Origin: Thalassococcus halodurans
Lineage (GTDB): Bacteria > Pseudomonadota > Alphaproteobacteria > Rhodobacterales > Rhodobacteraceae
Assembly: GCF_900108225.1 (NCBI RefSeq)
Contig: NZ_FNUZ01000001.1
Location: forward strand, 806,001-870,000
DNA length: 64,000 nt
Reading direction: 5' to 3'
The position numbers and the translations under genes are program-made. Under the pieces are notes generated by a model, which was given only the letters and a program-made list of their open reading frames with translations, was not told the DNA's origin and searched no databases. Below, one piece after another: positions 16,847 through 25,666 of the stretch (the stretch's first letter is position 1; the number at the start of each line of letters is the position of its first letter).

Positions 16847-18289
16847 ATGGACCATAAGAAATTCTACATCGACGGCGCATGGGTAGACCCGATTGAAGGC
16901 CGCGATCTGGATGTCATCAACCCGACGACAGAAGAGCCTTTCGCAACGATTTCACTGGGTGGTCAGGCCGATACAGATGCAGCCGTTGCCGCCGCCAAGC
17001 GTGCCCTGCCCGGTTGGATGGCAACCCCGCCGGAAGAGCGGATCGCAGCGGTAGAACGCCTGCTGGCCGCCTATAAGGCAAAGGCCGAAGACTTGGCGCA
17101 GGCCATGAGCCAGGAAATGGGTGCACCACTGGATCTGGCGCGGCGCAATCAGGTTGGCGCAGGCATCTGGCATCTGAGCGGCTTTCTGAAAGCCGCCAAG
17201 GATTTCAAATTCGAAGAGCCTCTGGGCGATCACGCCCCGAATGACCGCATCATTCACGAAGCCGTCGGTGTTGCCGCGCTGATCACGCCGTGGAACTGGC
17301 CGATGAACCAGATCACGCTGAAAGTGGGCGCGGCGGCTGTGGCGGGTTGCACGATGGTTCTGAAACCTTCTGAGGAAAGCCCGATTTCCGCGATGGTCTT
17401 TGCAGAAGCGATGCACGAGGCAGGCTTCCCCGCCGGTGTGTTCAACCTTGTAAACGGTGACGGTGTCGGCGTCGGGTCGCAACTTTCGGCGCATCCGGAT
17501 GTGGATATGGTCAGCTTCACGGGCTCGACCCGCGCAGGCAAACTGATTTCAAAGGCCGCGGCGGATACGTTGAAGCGCGTGCATCTGGAACTGGGCGGCA
17601 AAGGCGCGAACCTGATCTTCGCCGATGCGGACGAGAAGGCCGTCAAACGTGGCGTCCTGCATATGATGCAGAACTCGGGTCAAAGCTGTAACGCGCCGTC
17701 GCGTATGATGGTCGAAGCGCCTGTATATGATCGCGTGGTAGCCGAGGCTGCCGAAGTGGCCGCGAAGGTCACTGTTGGTCCCGCATCCGAGGAAGGCCGC
17801 CACATCGGCCCTGTCGTGAACCGCACGCAGTGGGACAAGATTCAGGGGTTGATCCAGACAGGCATCGACGAAGGTGCGCGTCTGGTCGCCGGTGGTCCCG
17901 GATTGCCCGAAGGCATGAACAAGGGCTTCTTTGTGCGCCCGACAGTTTTTGCCGATGTCACACCTGACATGACCATCGCGCGCGAAGAGATTTTTGGCCC
18001 CGTTCTGTCGATCATGAAGTTCGACAGCGAAGAGGAAGCTTTGGAAGTTGCCAACGACACGCCCTATGGCCTGACGAACTATGTGCAAACCGCTGACGGC
18101 GCGCGGCGCAACCGTCTGGCGCGGCGTTTGCGGTCGGGCATGGTGGAAATGAACGGTCAGGACCGCGCGCAGGGATCGCCCTTTGGCGGGATGAAGCAAT
18201 CGGGCAATGGCCGTGAAGGTGGTTACTACGGTCTGATCGACTTCCTTGAGGTCAAAGCTGTGTCCGGTTGGGACAGCGACGAAGCCTGA
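16847..18289 (+). CDS. aldehyde dehydrogenase family protein
   Basis: A 480-residue NAD(P)-dependent aldehyde dehydrogenase. The general base Glu248 is in HLELGGKGANLIF, the catalytic Cys281 in NSGQSCNAPSRM, and the nucleotide-binding FTGSTRAGK is present. The NGQDRAQGSPFGGMKQSGNGREGG end is typical of the family. Substrate is not evident. ATG 16847 follows CAGGGAGGTTTCAGGC. Hairpins with perfect arms at 18299-18320 and 18363-18386 follow, but neither has a T-run. Confidence 0.92.
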   Translation: MDHKKFYIDGAWVDPIEGRDLDVINPTTEEPFATISLGGQADTDAAVAAAKRALPGWMATPPEERIAAVERLLAAYKAKAEDLAQAMSQEMGAPLDLARRNQVGAGIWHLSGFLKAAKDFKFEEPLGDHAPNDRIIHEAVGVAALITPWNWPMNQITLKVGAAAVAGCTMVLKPSEESPISAMVFAEAMHEAGFPAGVFNLVNGDGVGVGSQLSAHPDVDMVSFTGSTRAGKLISKAAADTLKRVHLELGGKGANLIFADADEKAVKRGVLHMMQNSGQSCNAPSRMMVEAPVYDRVVAEAAEVAAKVTVGPASEEGRHIGPVVNRTQWDKIQGLIQTGIDEGARLVAGGPGLPEGMNKGFFVRPTVFADVTPDMTIAREEIFGPVLSIMKFDSEEEALEVANDTPYGLTNYVQTADGARRNRLARRLRSGMVEMNGQDRAQGSPFGGMKQSGNGREGGYYGLIDFLEVKAVSGWDSDEA

Positions 18290-18370
18290 TCCGGCGGAGT
18301 GCTGCGGCGTACCGCAGCACACAGTTTAGCCTCGGCCAGAAGGCCTCGGGCGGTTCCCCTTTCAAGGCCC

Positions 18371-19021
18371 CTAGAACGGGGCCTTGACGCGGAACGTGTG
18401 GCCCTTGCCCCCATCGGGGTGACTGATGCGCAATTCTTCGGCGTGCAACATCATGCGCGGGTAATCCTGATATGTGTCGGGCGTATAAAGCGGGTCGCCC
18501 AGAATGGGGTGGCCGATGAATTTGGTGTGCACCCGAAGTTGGTGGCTGCGACCGGTTTTCGGGAAAAGGCGCAGGCGGCTTTCGGTGTCGCTTGACTTCA
18601 TCACCCGCCAGTCGGTTTGCGCCGCGCGCCCGTTTTCGTAGTCGATCATCTGCAAGGGGCGGTTCGGCCAGTCGACGCCGATAGGCTGGTCCACTGTGCC
18701 GGTCTTTTCCTCGACCTTGCCGTGGACGCGGGCCACATAGGTTTTCTTGGTCGTGCGTTTTTCAAATTGCTTACCGAGGTGACGCTGCGCATGAGGTGTC
18801 AGGCCGAACACCATCGCGCCGGATGTGTCGCGATCCAGACGGTGGACCAGCAACACCTCGGGGTAGATCGCTTGCAGACGTGTGATCAGGCAATCCGCCA
18901 GTTCGGGGCCCTTCCCCGGTACCGACAAAAGGCCCGAGGGTTTGTTGACCACCAGAATTTCGTGATCGGCATGGACGATCTCAATGTCGTCCTGCGGAGG
19001 GTTATAGGGGGTGATCGACAT
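18371..19021 (-). CDS. RluA-family pseudouridine synthase
   Basis: A 216-residue pseudouridine synthase. The catalytic Asp63 is in LLVHRLDRDTSGAMVFG, and VVNKPSGLLSVPGKG (about 24-38) is the other family segment. Its short length, without an S4 domain, resembles RluA, which modifies 23S rRNA U746 and tRNA U32. The stop lies within a perfect CAAGGCCCC/GGGGCCTTG hairpin. The start shares one base with the upstream gene stop (TGATG), so they are coupled. Confidence 0.9.
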   Translation of the reverse strand: MSITPYNPPQDDIEIVHADHEILVVNKPSGLLSVPGKGPELADCLITRLQAIYPEVLLVHRLDRDTSGAMVFGLTPHAQRHLGKQFEKRTTKKTYVARVHGKVEEKTGTVDQPIGVDWPNRPLQMIDYENGRAAQTDWRVMKSSDTESRLRLFPKTGRSHQLRVHTKFIGHPILGDPLYTPDTYQDYPRMMLHAEELRISHPDGGKGHTFRVKAPF

Positions 19022-19908
19022 CAGACGATTTCATGTCCTGCGGCCCGCAGACGCTCTGCCACCGCCGCGATGTGGGCCGGACCTGTTTCGCAGCACCCGC
19101 CGATAATTGTCGCGCCGCGGTTCACCCAATCCATGGCAAAATCGGCGTAGCGTTCGGGCGTTATGTCATCGCGTGGATGAAGCGCGTCGACCGTGGGGCT
19201 GTCTGTCAGGAACTCTTTGGTGATCTGGGTGAACGCATTTGCAAAGGCGCCGACAGGCAAACCAGATGGCAGGAGTTCGTCGATGGCTGCTGCCATCGCC
19301 TCGGGCGCGGAACAGTTGGCCAGTAATGCGTCTGCGCCGGACAGTTTGGCGATCTCGGATACAGGTTCGCCCGAGCGGAGCAGACTGCCGTCTTCGTCAT
19401 CCACCGTCACTGCCAGCCAGACGGGTTTGCCGCAGCCCAGAGCCGCCTCAAGCGCGGCTTTCGCGTGGGCGACCGATGCGACCGTTTCGAACAGGATCAA
19501 GTCGACATGCGGGGCCAGAGCCGCCACCACGGGTGCATATTCGGCAACGCCGGTGGCATGATCCGGGAAAATGTCAGGCTGATAGGACGCGCCGAGCGGT
19601 CCGATGGCACCAGCAATCCGGCCGGAGCCGTGCTCATCACGGGCGGCCTTGGTCTCGGCCAATGCGGTGGCGCGCAATGGGCCCTCTTGATCGGCAATAC
19701 CGGCCTTGACCAAACGATCCCGCAGCAGGGCGTAGGTGTTTGTCGTCGCAATCGTTGCGCCCGCCGCAAAGTAATCGGCGTGGATTTCCTGGACCAGGCC
19801 GGGGTGATCCACCATCACCTGCGTGGCCCAAAGGGGGGTGGGCGTGTCGCCTGTGCGGTGCAGCAACTCTTGCCCCATGCCGCCGTCTAAAAGCGTGATT
19901 TTTGCCAT
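19021..19908 (-). CDS. homocysteine S-methyltransferase family protein
   Basis: A 295-residue zinc methyltransferase. It starts AKITLLDGGMGQELLHR and shows TNTYALLRDRL, LLANCSAPEAM and the C-terminal GGCCETGPAHI, whose Cys residues with the earlier NCS form the zinc site. Members transfer a methyl group to homocysteine from S-methylmethionine, betaine or similar donors; the donor here is unknown. It heads a coupled pair with the RluA gene and lies 27 bases from a LysE gene upstream. Confidence 0.88.
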   Translation of the reverse strand: MAKITLLDGGMGQELLHRTGDTPTPLWATQVMVDHPGLVQEIHADYFAAGATIATTNTYALLRDRLVKAGIADQEGPLRATALAETKAARDEHGSGRIAGAIGPLGASYQPDIFPDHATGVAEYAPVVAALAPHVDLILFETVASVAHAKAALEAALGCGKPVWLAVTVDDEDGSLLRSGEPVSEIAKLSGADALLANCSAPEAMAAAIDELLPSGLPVGAFANAFTQITKEFLTDSPTVDALHPRDDITPERYADFAMDWVNRGATIIGGCCETGPAHIAAVAERLRAAGHEIV

Positions 19909-19935
19909 GTCAGACCTCAGTGAACCTGTCGCGCC

Positions 19936-20541
19936 CTACCCTTTCACCAGACGTAGCGCAAGCATGGCAAAAACCACAGAGGCAATGCGGTTCAGAACAA
20001 TCGCACGGCGCGTCATCGCGCTGGCAAACCAGCCGCCCAGCGCGCCGTAGGCCGAAGTGACGAAAAACCCTGTTGTGATGAACATCGCGCCTAGTATGAG
20101 CATCTGCGCCCAAACAGAGCCGCGTGCGGGGTCTGCAAACTGCGGCAGGAAGGCCAATACGAACAGCGCAACTTTCGGGTTCAGCAGATTGGTGATCGCG
20201 CCTTGGCGGACGGCCCCCAGAAGGCTGGCCCTGCCTTGCGCTTTCTTTGTTTGGGGGTCAGCAGTCCAGGCTTGCCATGCCAGCCACAAAAGGTAAGCCG
20301 CGCCTGCATATCGCAGAATGTCGAACCCCAAGGGATACGCCGCCAACAAGGCCGCCACGCCGAAGGTCGCCAACAGAACATGGCCCATCGCGCCTAAGGC
20401 AACACCGGCGGAAGCCGCAACACCTGCGCGCCAGCCACCACGGGTGCCCGAGGCGATGGCGAACATCACATCCGCTCCCGGTGTCAGGTTCAACGCGATG
20501 CCAGCGGTCAGAAAGGTAAGGATGGTTGGCAGATCTAGCAT
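19936..20541 (-). CDS. LysE-family exporter
   Basis: A 201-residue membrane protein with the LysE/RhtB signature near the N-terminus (GIALNLTPGADVMFAIASGTRGGWRAGVAASAG) and about six hydrophobic segments. These exporters expel amino acids or related solutes. This is one of three in 3.2 kb. It starts 2 bases after the GFA-family stop, so it is in the same operon. Confidence 0.9.
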   Translation of the reverse strand: MLDLPTILTFLTAGIALNLTPGADVMFAIASGTRGGWRAGVAASAGVALGAMGHVLLATFGVAALLAAYPLGFDILRYAGAAYLLWLAWQAWTADPQTKKAQGRASLLGAVRQGAITNLLNPKVALFVLAFLPQFADPARGSVWAQMLILGAMFITTGFFVTSAYGALGGWFASAMTRRAIVLNRIASVVFAMLALRLVKG

Positions 20542-20543
20542 GG

Positions 20544-20915
20544 TCAGTCCTTTTGCGGCAAACCGTCGGCGATGTCGTAGTAGTCGCCCTTGTCAGCAAC
20601 GAAGATGTGCTTTTCCAGCGTGACACCCGAGGGCCCGTCTACGGCGCCCAAGGCAAAACTGATCGTGTCTTCGTCATGCGCCTTCCAGAACAGGAACGAT
20701 CCACACCGCGGGCAGATGCCGCGTTTGGCGATATCTGATGCCTCGAACCACGTGACCGGCCCTGTGATGGACAGGTCGCCGTCCGAAACCTGCGCCGAGG
20801 ACCACGCATAGCCCGACATTTTGCGGCATTGGGTGCAGTGGCAGACCGACATGCCCTTGGGCGTTCCGGTTACGTCAAACGTGACATCTCCGCAGCAGCA
20901 GCTTCCCTTAATCAT
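20544..20915 (-). CDS. GFA-family (Mss4-like fold) zinc protein
   Basis: A 123-residue protein with the Cys pattern CCCGDVTFDV, SVCHCTQCRKMSGYAW and GICPRCGSFLFW, the GFA/CENP-V zinc fold. Named for glutathione-dependent formaldehyde activation, but most members have no tested role. It sits between two LysE exporter genes, 3 bases after the upstream one, in an apparent operon. Confidence 0.9.
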   Translation of the reverse strand: MIKGSCCCGDVTFDVTGTPKGMSVCHCTQCRKMSGYAWSSAQVSDGDLSITGPVTWFEASDIAKRGICPRCGSFLFWKAHDEDTISFALGAVDGPSGVTLEKHIFVADKGDYYDIADGLPQKD

Positions 20916-20918
20916 GCC

Positions 20919-21536
20919 TTATCCCCAATTGAAAATCGTGGCCGCCAAAGCGACGCCATATAAAATGAAACAGGACGCCAGAACGCGGCGCACCACTGTG
21001 TTCGCAACCGCACCCATGGCCGCGCGTCCCAACACTGCGCCCAAGGCGGTGTAGCCGCAATAGCTGAGTGCAGTGATGACCAGCGCCGTCGGCACAATCG
21101 CCGACATCTGCGCCATGATCGGCACGTCCGGCTGTACGAATTGCGAAAAGGCGGCAAGGTACCCCGCTACGCTTTTCGGGTTGATCGTGGCGATCATAAA
21201 GGCACGGACATAGATTGATCCAGCGGCAGGGGCTTGGGTGGCCAAGGGTTTGTCCGCCGCGCGCCAGTTGCGGACACCCAGCCAGATCAGCACTGCCGCG
21301 CCGAGCAGCTTGGCGATCAGAAAGCCTGTCGGTGAGTGGGTCAGCAGCGCGGTGATACCAGCTGCTGACAAGATCAGGAACAGCAGCGCTTGGGTCAGAA
21401 TACCCAACACGCCCCAAAGCGCGCGGCGGAACCCGAGGTTCATACCGTTCTGGATGCAGTTGACCGCATTTGGACCGGGCGAGGTGACAAAGACGACCCA
21501 GAAGGCCGCAAATATCAGCCAGCCCTCAAGACTCAT
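20919..21536 (-). CDS. LysE-family exporter
   Basis: A 205-residue inner-membrane protein. It shows the LysE-family signature FVTSPGPNAVNCIQNGMNLGFRRALWGVLG at about residues 16-45 and alternating hydrophobic segments. Its substrate is unknown. The start overlaps the end of the free-methionine sulfoxide reductase gene by 4 bases (ATGA), so it is translationally coupled to it. Confidence 0.9.
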   Translation of the reverse strand: MSLEGWLIFAAFWVVFVTSPGPNAVNCIQNGMNLGFRRALWGVLGILTQALLFLILSAAGITALLTHSPTGFLIAKLLGAAVLIWLGVRNWRAADKPLATQAPAAGSIYVRAFMIATINPKSVAGYLAAFSQFVQPDVPIMAQMSAIVPTALVITALSYCGYTALGAVLGRAAMGAVANTVVRRVLASCFILYGVALAATIFNWG

Positions 21537-21991
21537 GTCGCATTCGCAAAGGTTGCGGCCAGAATGTCGGTCAGGGCATCTGCGTCATCTTGGGTAAAGG
21601 CGGCGGGTTGGTCGCTGTCGATGTCCAAAACGCCCAGCAACGTGCCCGCAGAGTTCCAGACCGGCAGAACGATTTCGGACCGCGTCGACGATGCGCAGGC
21701 GATGTGGCCGGGGAAGTTATCGACGTCATCGACCAGTTGCACCTGCCCTGTCCGCGCCGCCGCGCCGCAGACACCACGCGAAAACGGGATCACAAGACAG
21801 CCGTGGCCACCCTGATAAGGCCCGATCTTCAGAACTTCAGGCTCGGTCACGCGATAGAACCCAGTCCAGTCGAACCGGTCGTCCGCATGATGCAGCTCAC
21901 AGGCCACCGTTGCCATCAGGGCGACTGTGTCGGTTTCGCCTTCGGCCAAAGCAGCAATGGTTTTCGACAGTTCGGAATAATCAGCGCGCAT
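21533..21991 (-). CDS. free methionine-(R)-sulfoxide reductase (GAF)
   Basis: A 152-residue GAF-domain protein. Cys65, Cys75 and Cys99 have the same spacing (10 and 24 residues) as the three Cys of the E. coli fRMsr active site, and GGHGCLVIPFSRGVCGAAA is the family motif. It reduces free L-methionine-(R)-sulfoxide. I chose ATG 21991 (MRADYSEL), preceded by AAGGACTTCCC; 13 more in-frame codons upstream are not supported. Coupled to a LysE exporter downstream. Confidence 0.9.
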   Translation of the reverse strand: MRADYSELSKTIAALAEGETDTVALMATVACELHHADDRFDWTGFYRVTEPEVLKIGPYQGGHGCLVIPFSRGVCGAAARTGQVQLVDDVDNFPGHIACASSTRSEIVLPVWNSAGTLLGVLDIDSDQPAAFTQDDADALTDILAATFANAT

Positions 21992-22045
21992 GGGAAGTCC
22001 TTCTACTTGGCCAAGGCGTAGACCCGCCATCGGCCAAGTGCAAGA

Positions 22046-22489
22046 TCACGCGCGGTCGTCTTTCGGCGATCCCATCACCACATAGGATGTGATCGTATTG
22101 ATCTGCGGAAGCGTGCCCAGAATATCGGTGTGGAACACCTTGTAGGCGGCCAGATCCGGCACCTCGACCCGCAGCAGGTATTCGACCGATCCGGTGATGT
22201 TGTGACACTCCCGCACCTCGGGCGCACGTATCAGCGCACGCTCAAACGCCTCTTGGCTGGCCTTGGTGTGGCTGTTCAGACCGACAGTGATATAGGCGAC
22301 AAAACCGACGCCCATCTTTTCCGCAGATAGCGTTGCACGGTAACCCGTGATGGTGCCGTTCTTCTCAAGCGCGGCAACGCGGCGAAGGCAGGCCGAAGGC
22401 GACAGCCCCACCCGTTCGGCCAGCGCCAGATTGCTCAGCCGACCGTCGCGACGCAATTCTTGCAATATATTTTCGTCGATTCTGTCCAT
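22046..22489 (-). CDS. Lrp/AsnC-family regulator
   Basis: A 147-residue regulator with an N-terminal helix-turn-helix (DENILQELRRDGRLSNLALAERVGLSPSACLRRVAALEKNGTI, about 4-46) and the RAM ligand-binding domain. Lrp proteins bind amino acids and form octamers on promoters. It is divergent from a LysE exporter gene 82 bases away, the common arrangement for a regulator and its amino-acid exporter. Confidence 0.92.
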   Translation of the reverse strand: MDRIDENILQELRRDGRLSNLALAERVGLSPSACLRRVAALEKNGTITGYRATLSAEKMGVGFVAYITVGLNSHTKASQEAFERALIRAPEVRECHNITGSVEYLLRVEVPDLAAYKVFHTDILGTLPQINTITSYVVMGSPKDDRA

Positions 22490-22571
22490 TATCGATATTT
22501 ATTGCAAAACTTTTTACCAAACCGCAATCAACGCAATTCAATGCCACAAAATCTAGGGCAATCATTGCGCC

Positions 22572-23171
22572 ATGAACTACGATCTTCTTCCCGCCCTCTT
22601 CGCCTTTGCCCTTGTGACCGTGATCACACCGGGGCCGAACAACCTGATGCTGATGGCGTCCGGTACAAATTTCGGCTTTCGCCGCACGATCCCGCATATG
22701 CTGGGTGTTGGCTTGGGCTTTCCGACGATGTGCTTTCTCGTCGGGTTGGGCGTGATGAAACTGTTTGATCTGTGGCCCATGTCCTACACGGTTCTGACCG
22801 TCGTTTCGGTGCTTTATATGCTGTATCTGGCATGGAAGATCGCCAACGCCGCCCCGATGGGCGACGGCACGACCGAGGGCAAACCTCTGACCTTCCTTCA
22901 GGCCGCGTCGTTCCAGTGGGTCAATCCCAAGGCATGGTCCATGGCGCTCTCTGCAATCACGCTTTACGCCAGCGGCCGCGATATGATCTCGGTCCTTTGG
23001 GTGGCGGGGATGTATGTGCTGTGTTCCTGCATATCGACCACCAGTTGGACGGTTCTCGGCACCGGCATCCGCCATCTGCTGGCCAATCCCATGCGGTTGC
23101 GCATTTTCAACTGGTCGATGGCCGCGCTTCTGGTGCTTTCGCTGGTGCCAGTGTTGCTGAACCAATCCTGA
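22572..23171 (+). CDS. LysE-family exporter
   Basis: A 199-residue membrane protein with the LysE signature TVITPGPNNLMLMASGTNFGFRRTIPHMLGVG at residues 16-47 and a NPKAW segment at about 116. It is the likely target of the divergent Lrp regulator. The intergenic region contains several TTGC/GCAA pairs, such as ATTGC (22501) and GCAAT (22524), that could be Lrp sites. Confidence 0.9.
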   Translation: MNYDLLPALFAFALVTVITPGPNNLMLMASGTNFGFRRTIPHMLGVGLGFPTMCFLVGLGVMKLFDLWPMSYTVLTVVSVLYMLYLAWKIANAAPMGDGTTEGKPLTFLQAASFQWVNPKAWSMALSAITLYASGRDMISVLWVAGMYVLCSCISTTSWTVLGTGIRHLLANPMRLRIFNWSMAALLVLSLVPVLLNQS

Positions 23172-23231
23172 ACGGTTGCAAAGTAGGCGACGCAGGGTCA
23201 TATAGCCGCAAGACCAAGATGGGGCCTATAC

Positions 23232-24191
23232 ATGCATTACCTCGACTTTGAAAAACCGCTGGCAGAAATTGAAGGCAAGGCTGAAGAGCTGCGCGCAATG
23301 GCCAAGGTCAATGAGGAAATGGATATCGAAGCCGAGGCAAAGGCGCTGGACGCCAAAGCCGACGGGCTTCTGAAAGACCTGTATTCCAAACTGACACCGT
23401 GGCGGAAATGTCAGGTGGCGCGCCACCCCGAACGCCCCCATTGTCAGGACTATATCGAAGCCCTGTTCACCGAATACACGCCGCTGGCAGGTGACCGGAA
23501 CTTTGCCGACGATCTGGCCGTCATGGGCGGCTTGGCGCGGTTTAACGACCGCCCCGTGGTGGTGATCGGCCATGAAAAAGGCAAAGACACCAATTCCCGC
23601 CTGAAGCACAACTTCGGCATGGCCCGTCCCGAAGGCTACCGCAAAGCGATCCGTCTGATGGATATGGCCGACCGTTTCCGCCTGCCGGTTGTGACGCTGG
23701 TCGACACCCCCGGCGCCTATCCGGGCAAAGGCGCAGAAGAGCGCGGCCAGTCCGAGGCCATCGCCCGCTGCACGGAAAAATGCCTGCAAATCGGCGTGCC
23801 CAGCGTGACTGTGATCACCGGTGAAGGCGGGTCCGGCGGTGCTGTCGCCTTTGCCACCGCGAACCGCGTCGCGATGCTGGAGCATTCCGTCTATTCGGTG
23901 ATCTCGCCCGAAGGCTGCGCCTCGATCCTGTGGAAGGATGCCGAGAAGATGCGCGAAGCCGCCGAAGCGCTGCGCCTGACCGCGCAAGACCTGCACAAGC
24001 TGGCTGTGATCGACCGCATCATCAAAGAACCAATGGGCGGCGCCCACCGCGACAGCGAAAGCACGATTGCCGCTGTTGGCGCGACGATCGCCGCGATGCT
24101 GGCCGATCTGGAAGACAAAAAGCCGGCGGACCTGATCAAGCAACGCCGCAAAAAGTTCCTGGATATGGGCAGCCGCGGTCTGGCCGCCTAA
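23232..24191 (+). CDS. accA: acetyl-CoA carboxylase carboxyltransferase subunit alpha
   Basis: A 319-residue AccA. It forms the carboxyltransferase with AccD and makes malonyl-CoA for fatty-acid synthesis. Seen are the N-terminal coil [20 protein letters not shown], the [12 protein letters not shown] and [22 protein letters not shown] segments and the oxyanion-hole region [22 protein letters not shown] strong terminator follows 26 bases after the stop. Confidence 0.96.
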   Translation: MHYLDFEKPLAEIEGKAEELRAMAKVNEEMDIEAEAKALDAKADGLLKDLYSKLTPWRKCQVARHPERPHCQDYIEALFTEYTPLAGDRNFADDLAVMGGLARFNDRPVVVIGHEKGKDTNSRLKHNFGMARPEGYRKAIRLMDMADRFRLPVVTLVDTPGAYPGKGAEERGQSEAIARCTEKCLQIGVPSVTVITGEGGSGGAVAFATANRVAMLEHSVYSVISPEGCASILWKDAEKMREAAEALRLTAQDLHKLAVIDRIIKEPMGGAHRDSESTIAAVGATIAAMLADLEDKKPADLIKQRRKKFLDMGSRGLAA

Positions 24192-24216
24192 GCAAAGTTC
24201 ACCAGACTACAAAACA

Positions 24217-24245
24217 AAAGGGCTGCACGATGGGCAGCCCTTTTT
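24217..24245. terminator. intrinsic terminator after accA
   Basis: AAAGGGCTGC (24217-24226) and GCAGCCCTTT (24234-24243) make a perfect 10-base stem with a 7-base loop and a T-run. The A-run on the left arm also gives the convergent lipoprotein transcript a possible end. Confidence 0.92.
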
Positions 24246-24264
24246 CGTATCGATGTCGCGGTGA

Positions 24265-24447
24265 TTATTCCTCACCGGCAACGCCTCGATAGACCAGTTT
24301 TCCTGCACCAACGGCACCTTTCGCGGCAAGCTTGGTCGCACCGGATGCCACATCAACGGTGTTGTCGATCACCTGGTTTGTCGAACAGGCCGACAGGCCC
24401 AGAACCAATGCGACAGCGATAGCTTTGCGTGCGGAAAATACAGTCAT
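24265..24447 (-). CDS. small lipoprotein
   Basis: A 60-residue predicted lipoprotein: basic N-terminus MTVFSARKA, hydrophobic core and the lipobox LSAC with Cys21, then STNQVIDNTVDVASGATKLAAKGAVGAGKLV. It is likely a small membrane-anchored envelope protein of unknown role. ATG 24447 follows AGGAGTGAAATTG; a 7-codon extension is not supported. It is divergent from the LysR gene. Confidence 0.8.
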   Translation of the reverse strand: MTVFSARKAIAVALVLGLSACSTNQVIDNTVDVASGATKLAAKGAVGAGKLVYRGVAGEE

Positions 24448-24554
24448 CAATTTCACTCCTTCACCCAACGTGGGTTTCTCTGGCGCGGCGCGTTTCGATC
24501 TGCACCTTGGCCGTTGAGAGATAGATAGGCGCTTTCATCACAACAGAAAAACGA

Positions 24555-24587
24555 ATAAGAAATATGCTTAACCAGACTATTTCTTAT
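24555..24587. promoter_or_regulatory. perfect operator-like inverted repeat ahead of the LysR gene
   Basis: ATAAGAAATA (24555-24564) and TATTTCTTAT (24578-24587) are perfect 10-base arms separated by 13 bases. The site ends 11 bases before the LysR start codon and lies in the 151-base divergent region with the lipoprotein gene. LysR proteins usually bind such dyads in the shared promoter, so autoregulation is likely. Confidence 0.7.
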
Positions 24588-24598
24588 GGATATGCGAT

Positions 24599-25543
24599 AT
24601 GGACATCCAGCTGATCCGAACCTTCCTTGAAGTCGCCGCAACAGGGTCTTTCGTGAACGCCAGCGACCGGCTGTATGTCACCCAGTCCGCCGTCAGCCTG
24701 CGGATCCAGCGCCTTGAGGATTCGCTTGGCAAACAGCTGTTCATCAGATCCAAGGCCGGTGCGGAACTCACCTCAGCAGGCCGCGAATTCGAACGCTACG
24801 CCCTGTCGCTGATCAAAATCTGGGAAGAGGCCCGCCAGCAGATCGGCGTGCCTGAGGGGTACACCAAGTCCCTGACCATCGGCGCGCAATATTCGCTGTG
24901 GCCCCGCCTGGGCTTCCGCTGGATCGACCAGATGCAGGCCACCATGCCTACCCTGAATATCCGCGCAGAACTTGGGATGCCCGATCGCATCACCCGCTTT
25001 CTTGTTGAAGGCGTGGTTCAGATCGGCCTGATGTATAACCCCCAATTACGCCCCGGCCTGTCTGCCAGCAAGGTTCTGGAAGAAGAGCTGGTTCTGGTCG
25101 CATCCTGGCCCGCCACGCTGGATGAAATCCCTGAAAACTATGTCTTCGTCGATTGGGGCCCCGAGTTCCTGCACGCCCACGCGCTGGAATTGCCCGATCT
25201 GACCAACCCCGGTTTGACCCTGTCACTGGGCGCGATGGCTGCGGATTATATCGTGAACCGGCGCGCGGCCGCCTACCTGCCAGCGCGCTATGTCAAACGC
25301 TATCTGGACGAAGGGCGTCTGCACCTTGTTCCGGACGCACCGATGTTTCCCTATCCAATCTGGTCCGTCTGGCGGGATGATCTGGACGAAGAAATCCGCA
25401 CCACCGCAGAGCTGACGCTTACCACGGTCCAGTCTCAGATGGACGAACTTCAAAACGCGGTTCTGGATGATTTGAACGACATCAGCAGCGGCGACAGCAT
25501 CGAAGTGCTTGGGCATTCGGACGAATTTCGCAAACATAAGTAA
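24599..25543 (+). CDS. LysR-family regulator
   Basis: A 314-residue LysR-type regulator. The winged helix-turn-helix is at about 1-65 (IQLIRTFLEVAATGSFVNASDRLYVTQSAVSLRIQRLEDSLGKQLF), followed by a substrate-binding-fold effector domain. The pattern resembles the HdfR group. It lies divergent from a small lipoprotein gene and upstream of a DUF481 gene. The effector and targets are unknown. It appears autoregulated through the repeat at 24555-24587. Confidence 0.9.
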   Translation: MDIQLIRTFLEVAATGSFVNASDRLYVTQSAVSLRIQRLEDSLGKQLFIRSKAGAELTSAGREFERYALSLIKIWEEARQQIGVPEGYTKSLTIGAQYSLWPRLGFRWIDQMQATMPTLNIRAELGMPDRITRFLVEGVVQIGLMYNPQLRPGLSASKVLEEELVLVASWPATLDEIPENYVFVDWGPEFLHAHALELPDLTNPGLTLSLGAMAADYIVNRRAAAYLPARYVKRYLDEGRLHLVPDAPMFPYPIWSVWRDDLDEEIRTTAELTLTTVQSQMDELQNAVLDDLNDISSGDSIEVLGHSDEFRKHK

Positions 25544-25666
25544 AACTCGGATTATACCTAATTATTTTGAATTTTTCTTGGCGAAAGTCTTTTCCTACAT
25601 CAGTCCCAGCAGAAATGCTCCCGGCCGATCCGGTCGGGGCAAGCTTTTGTTGGGAAAGGAAAACCA

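Noticed and set aside
18299-18386. Two terminators between the aldehyde dehydrogenase and RluA genes
   Set aside because: Both hairpins have perfect arms but no T-run on either strand; they are noted as structures only.
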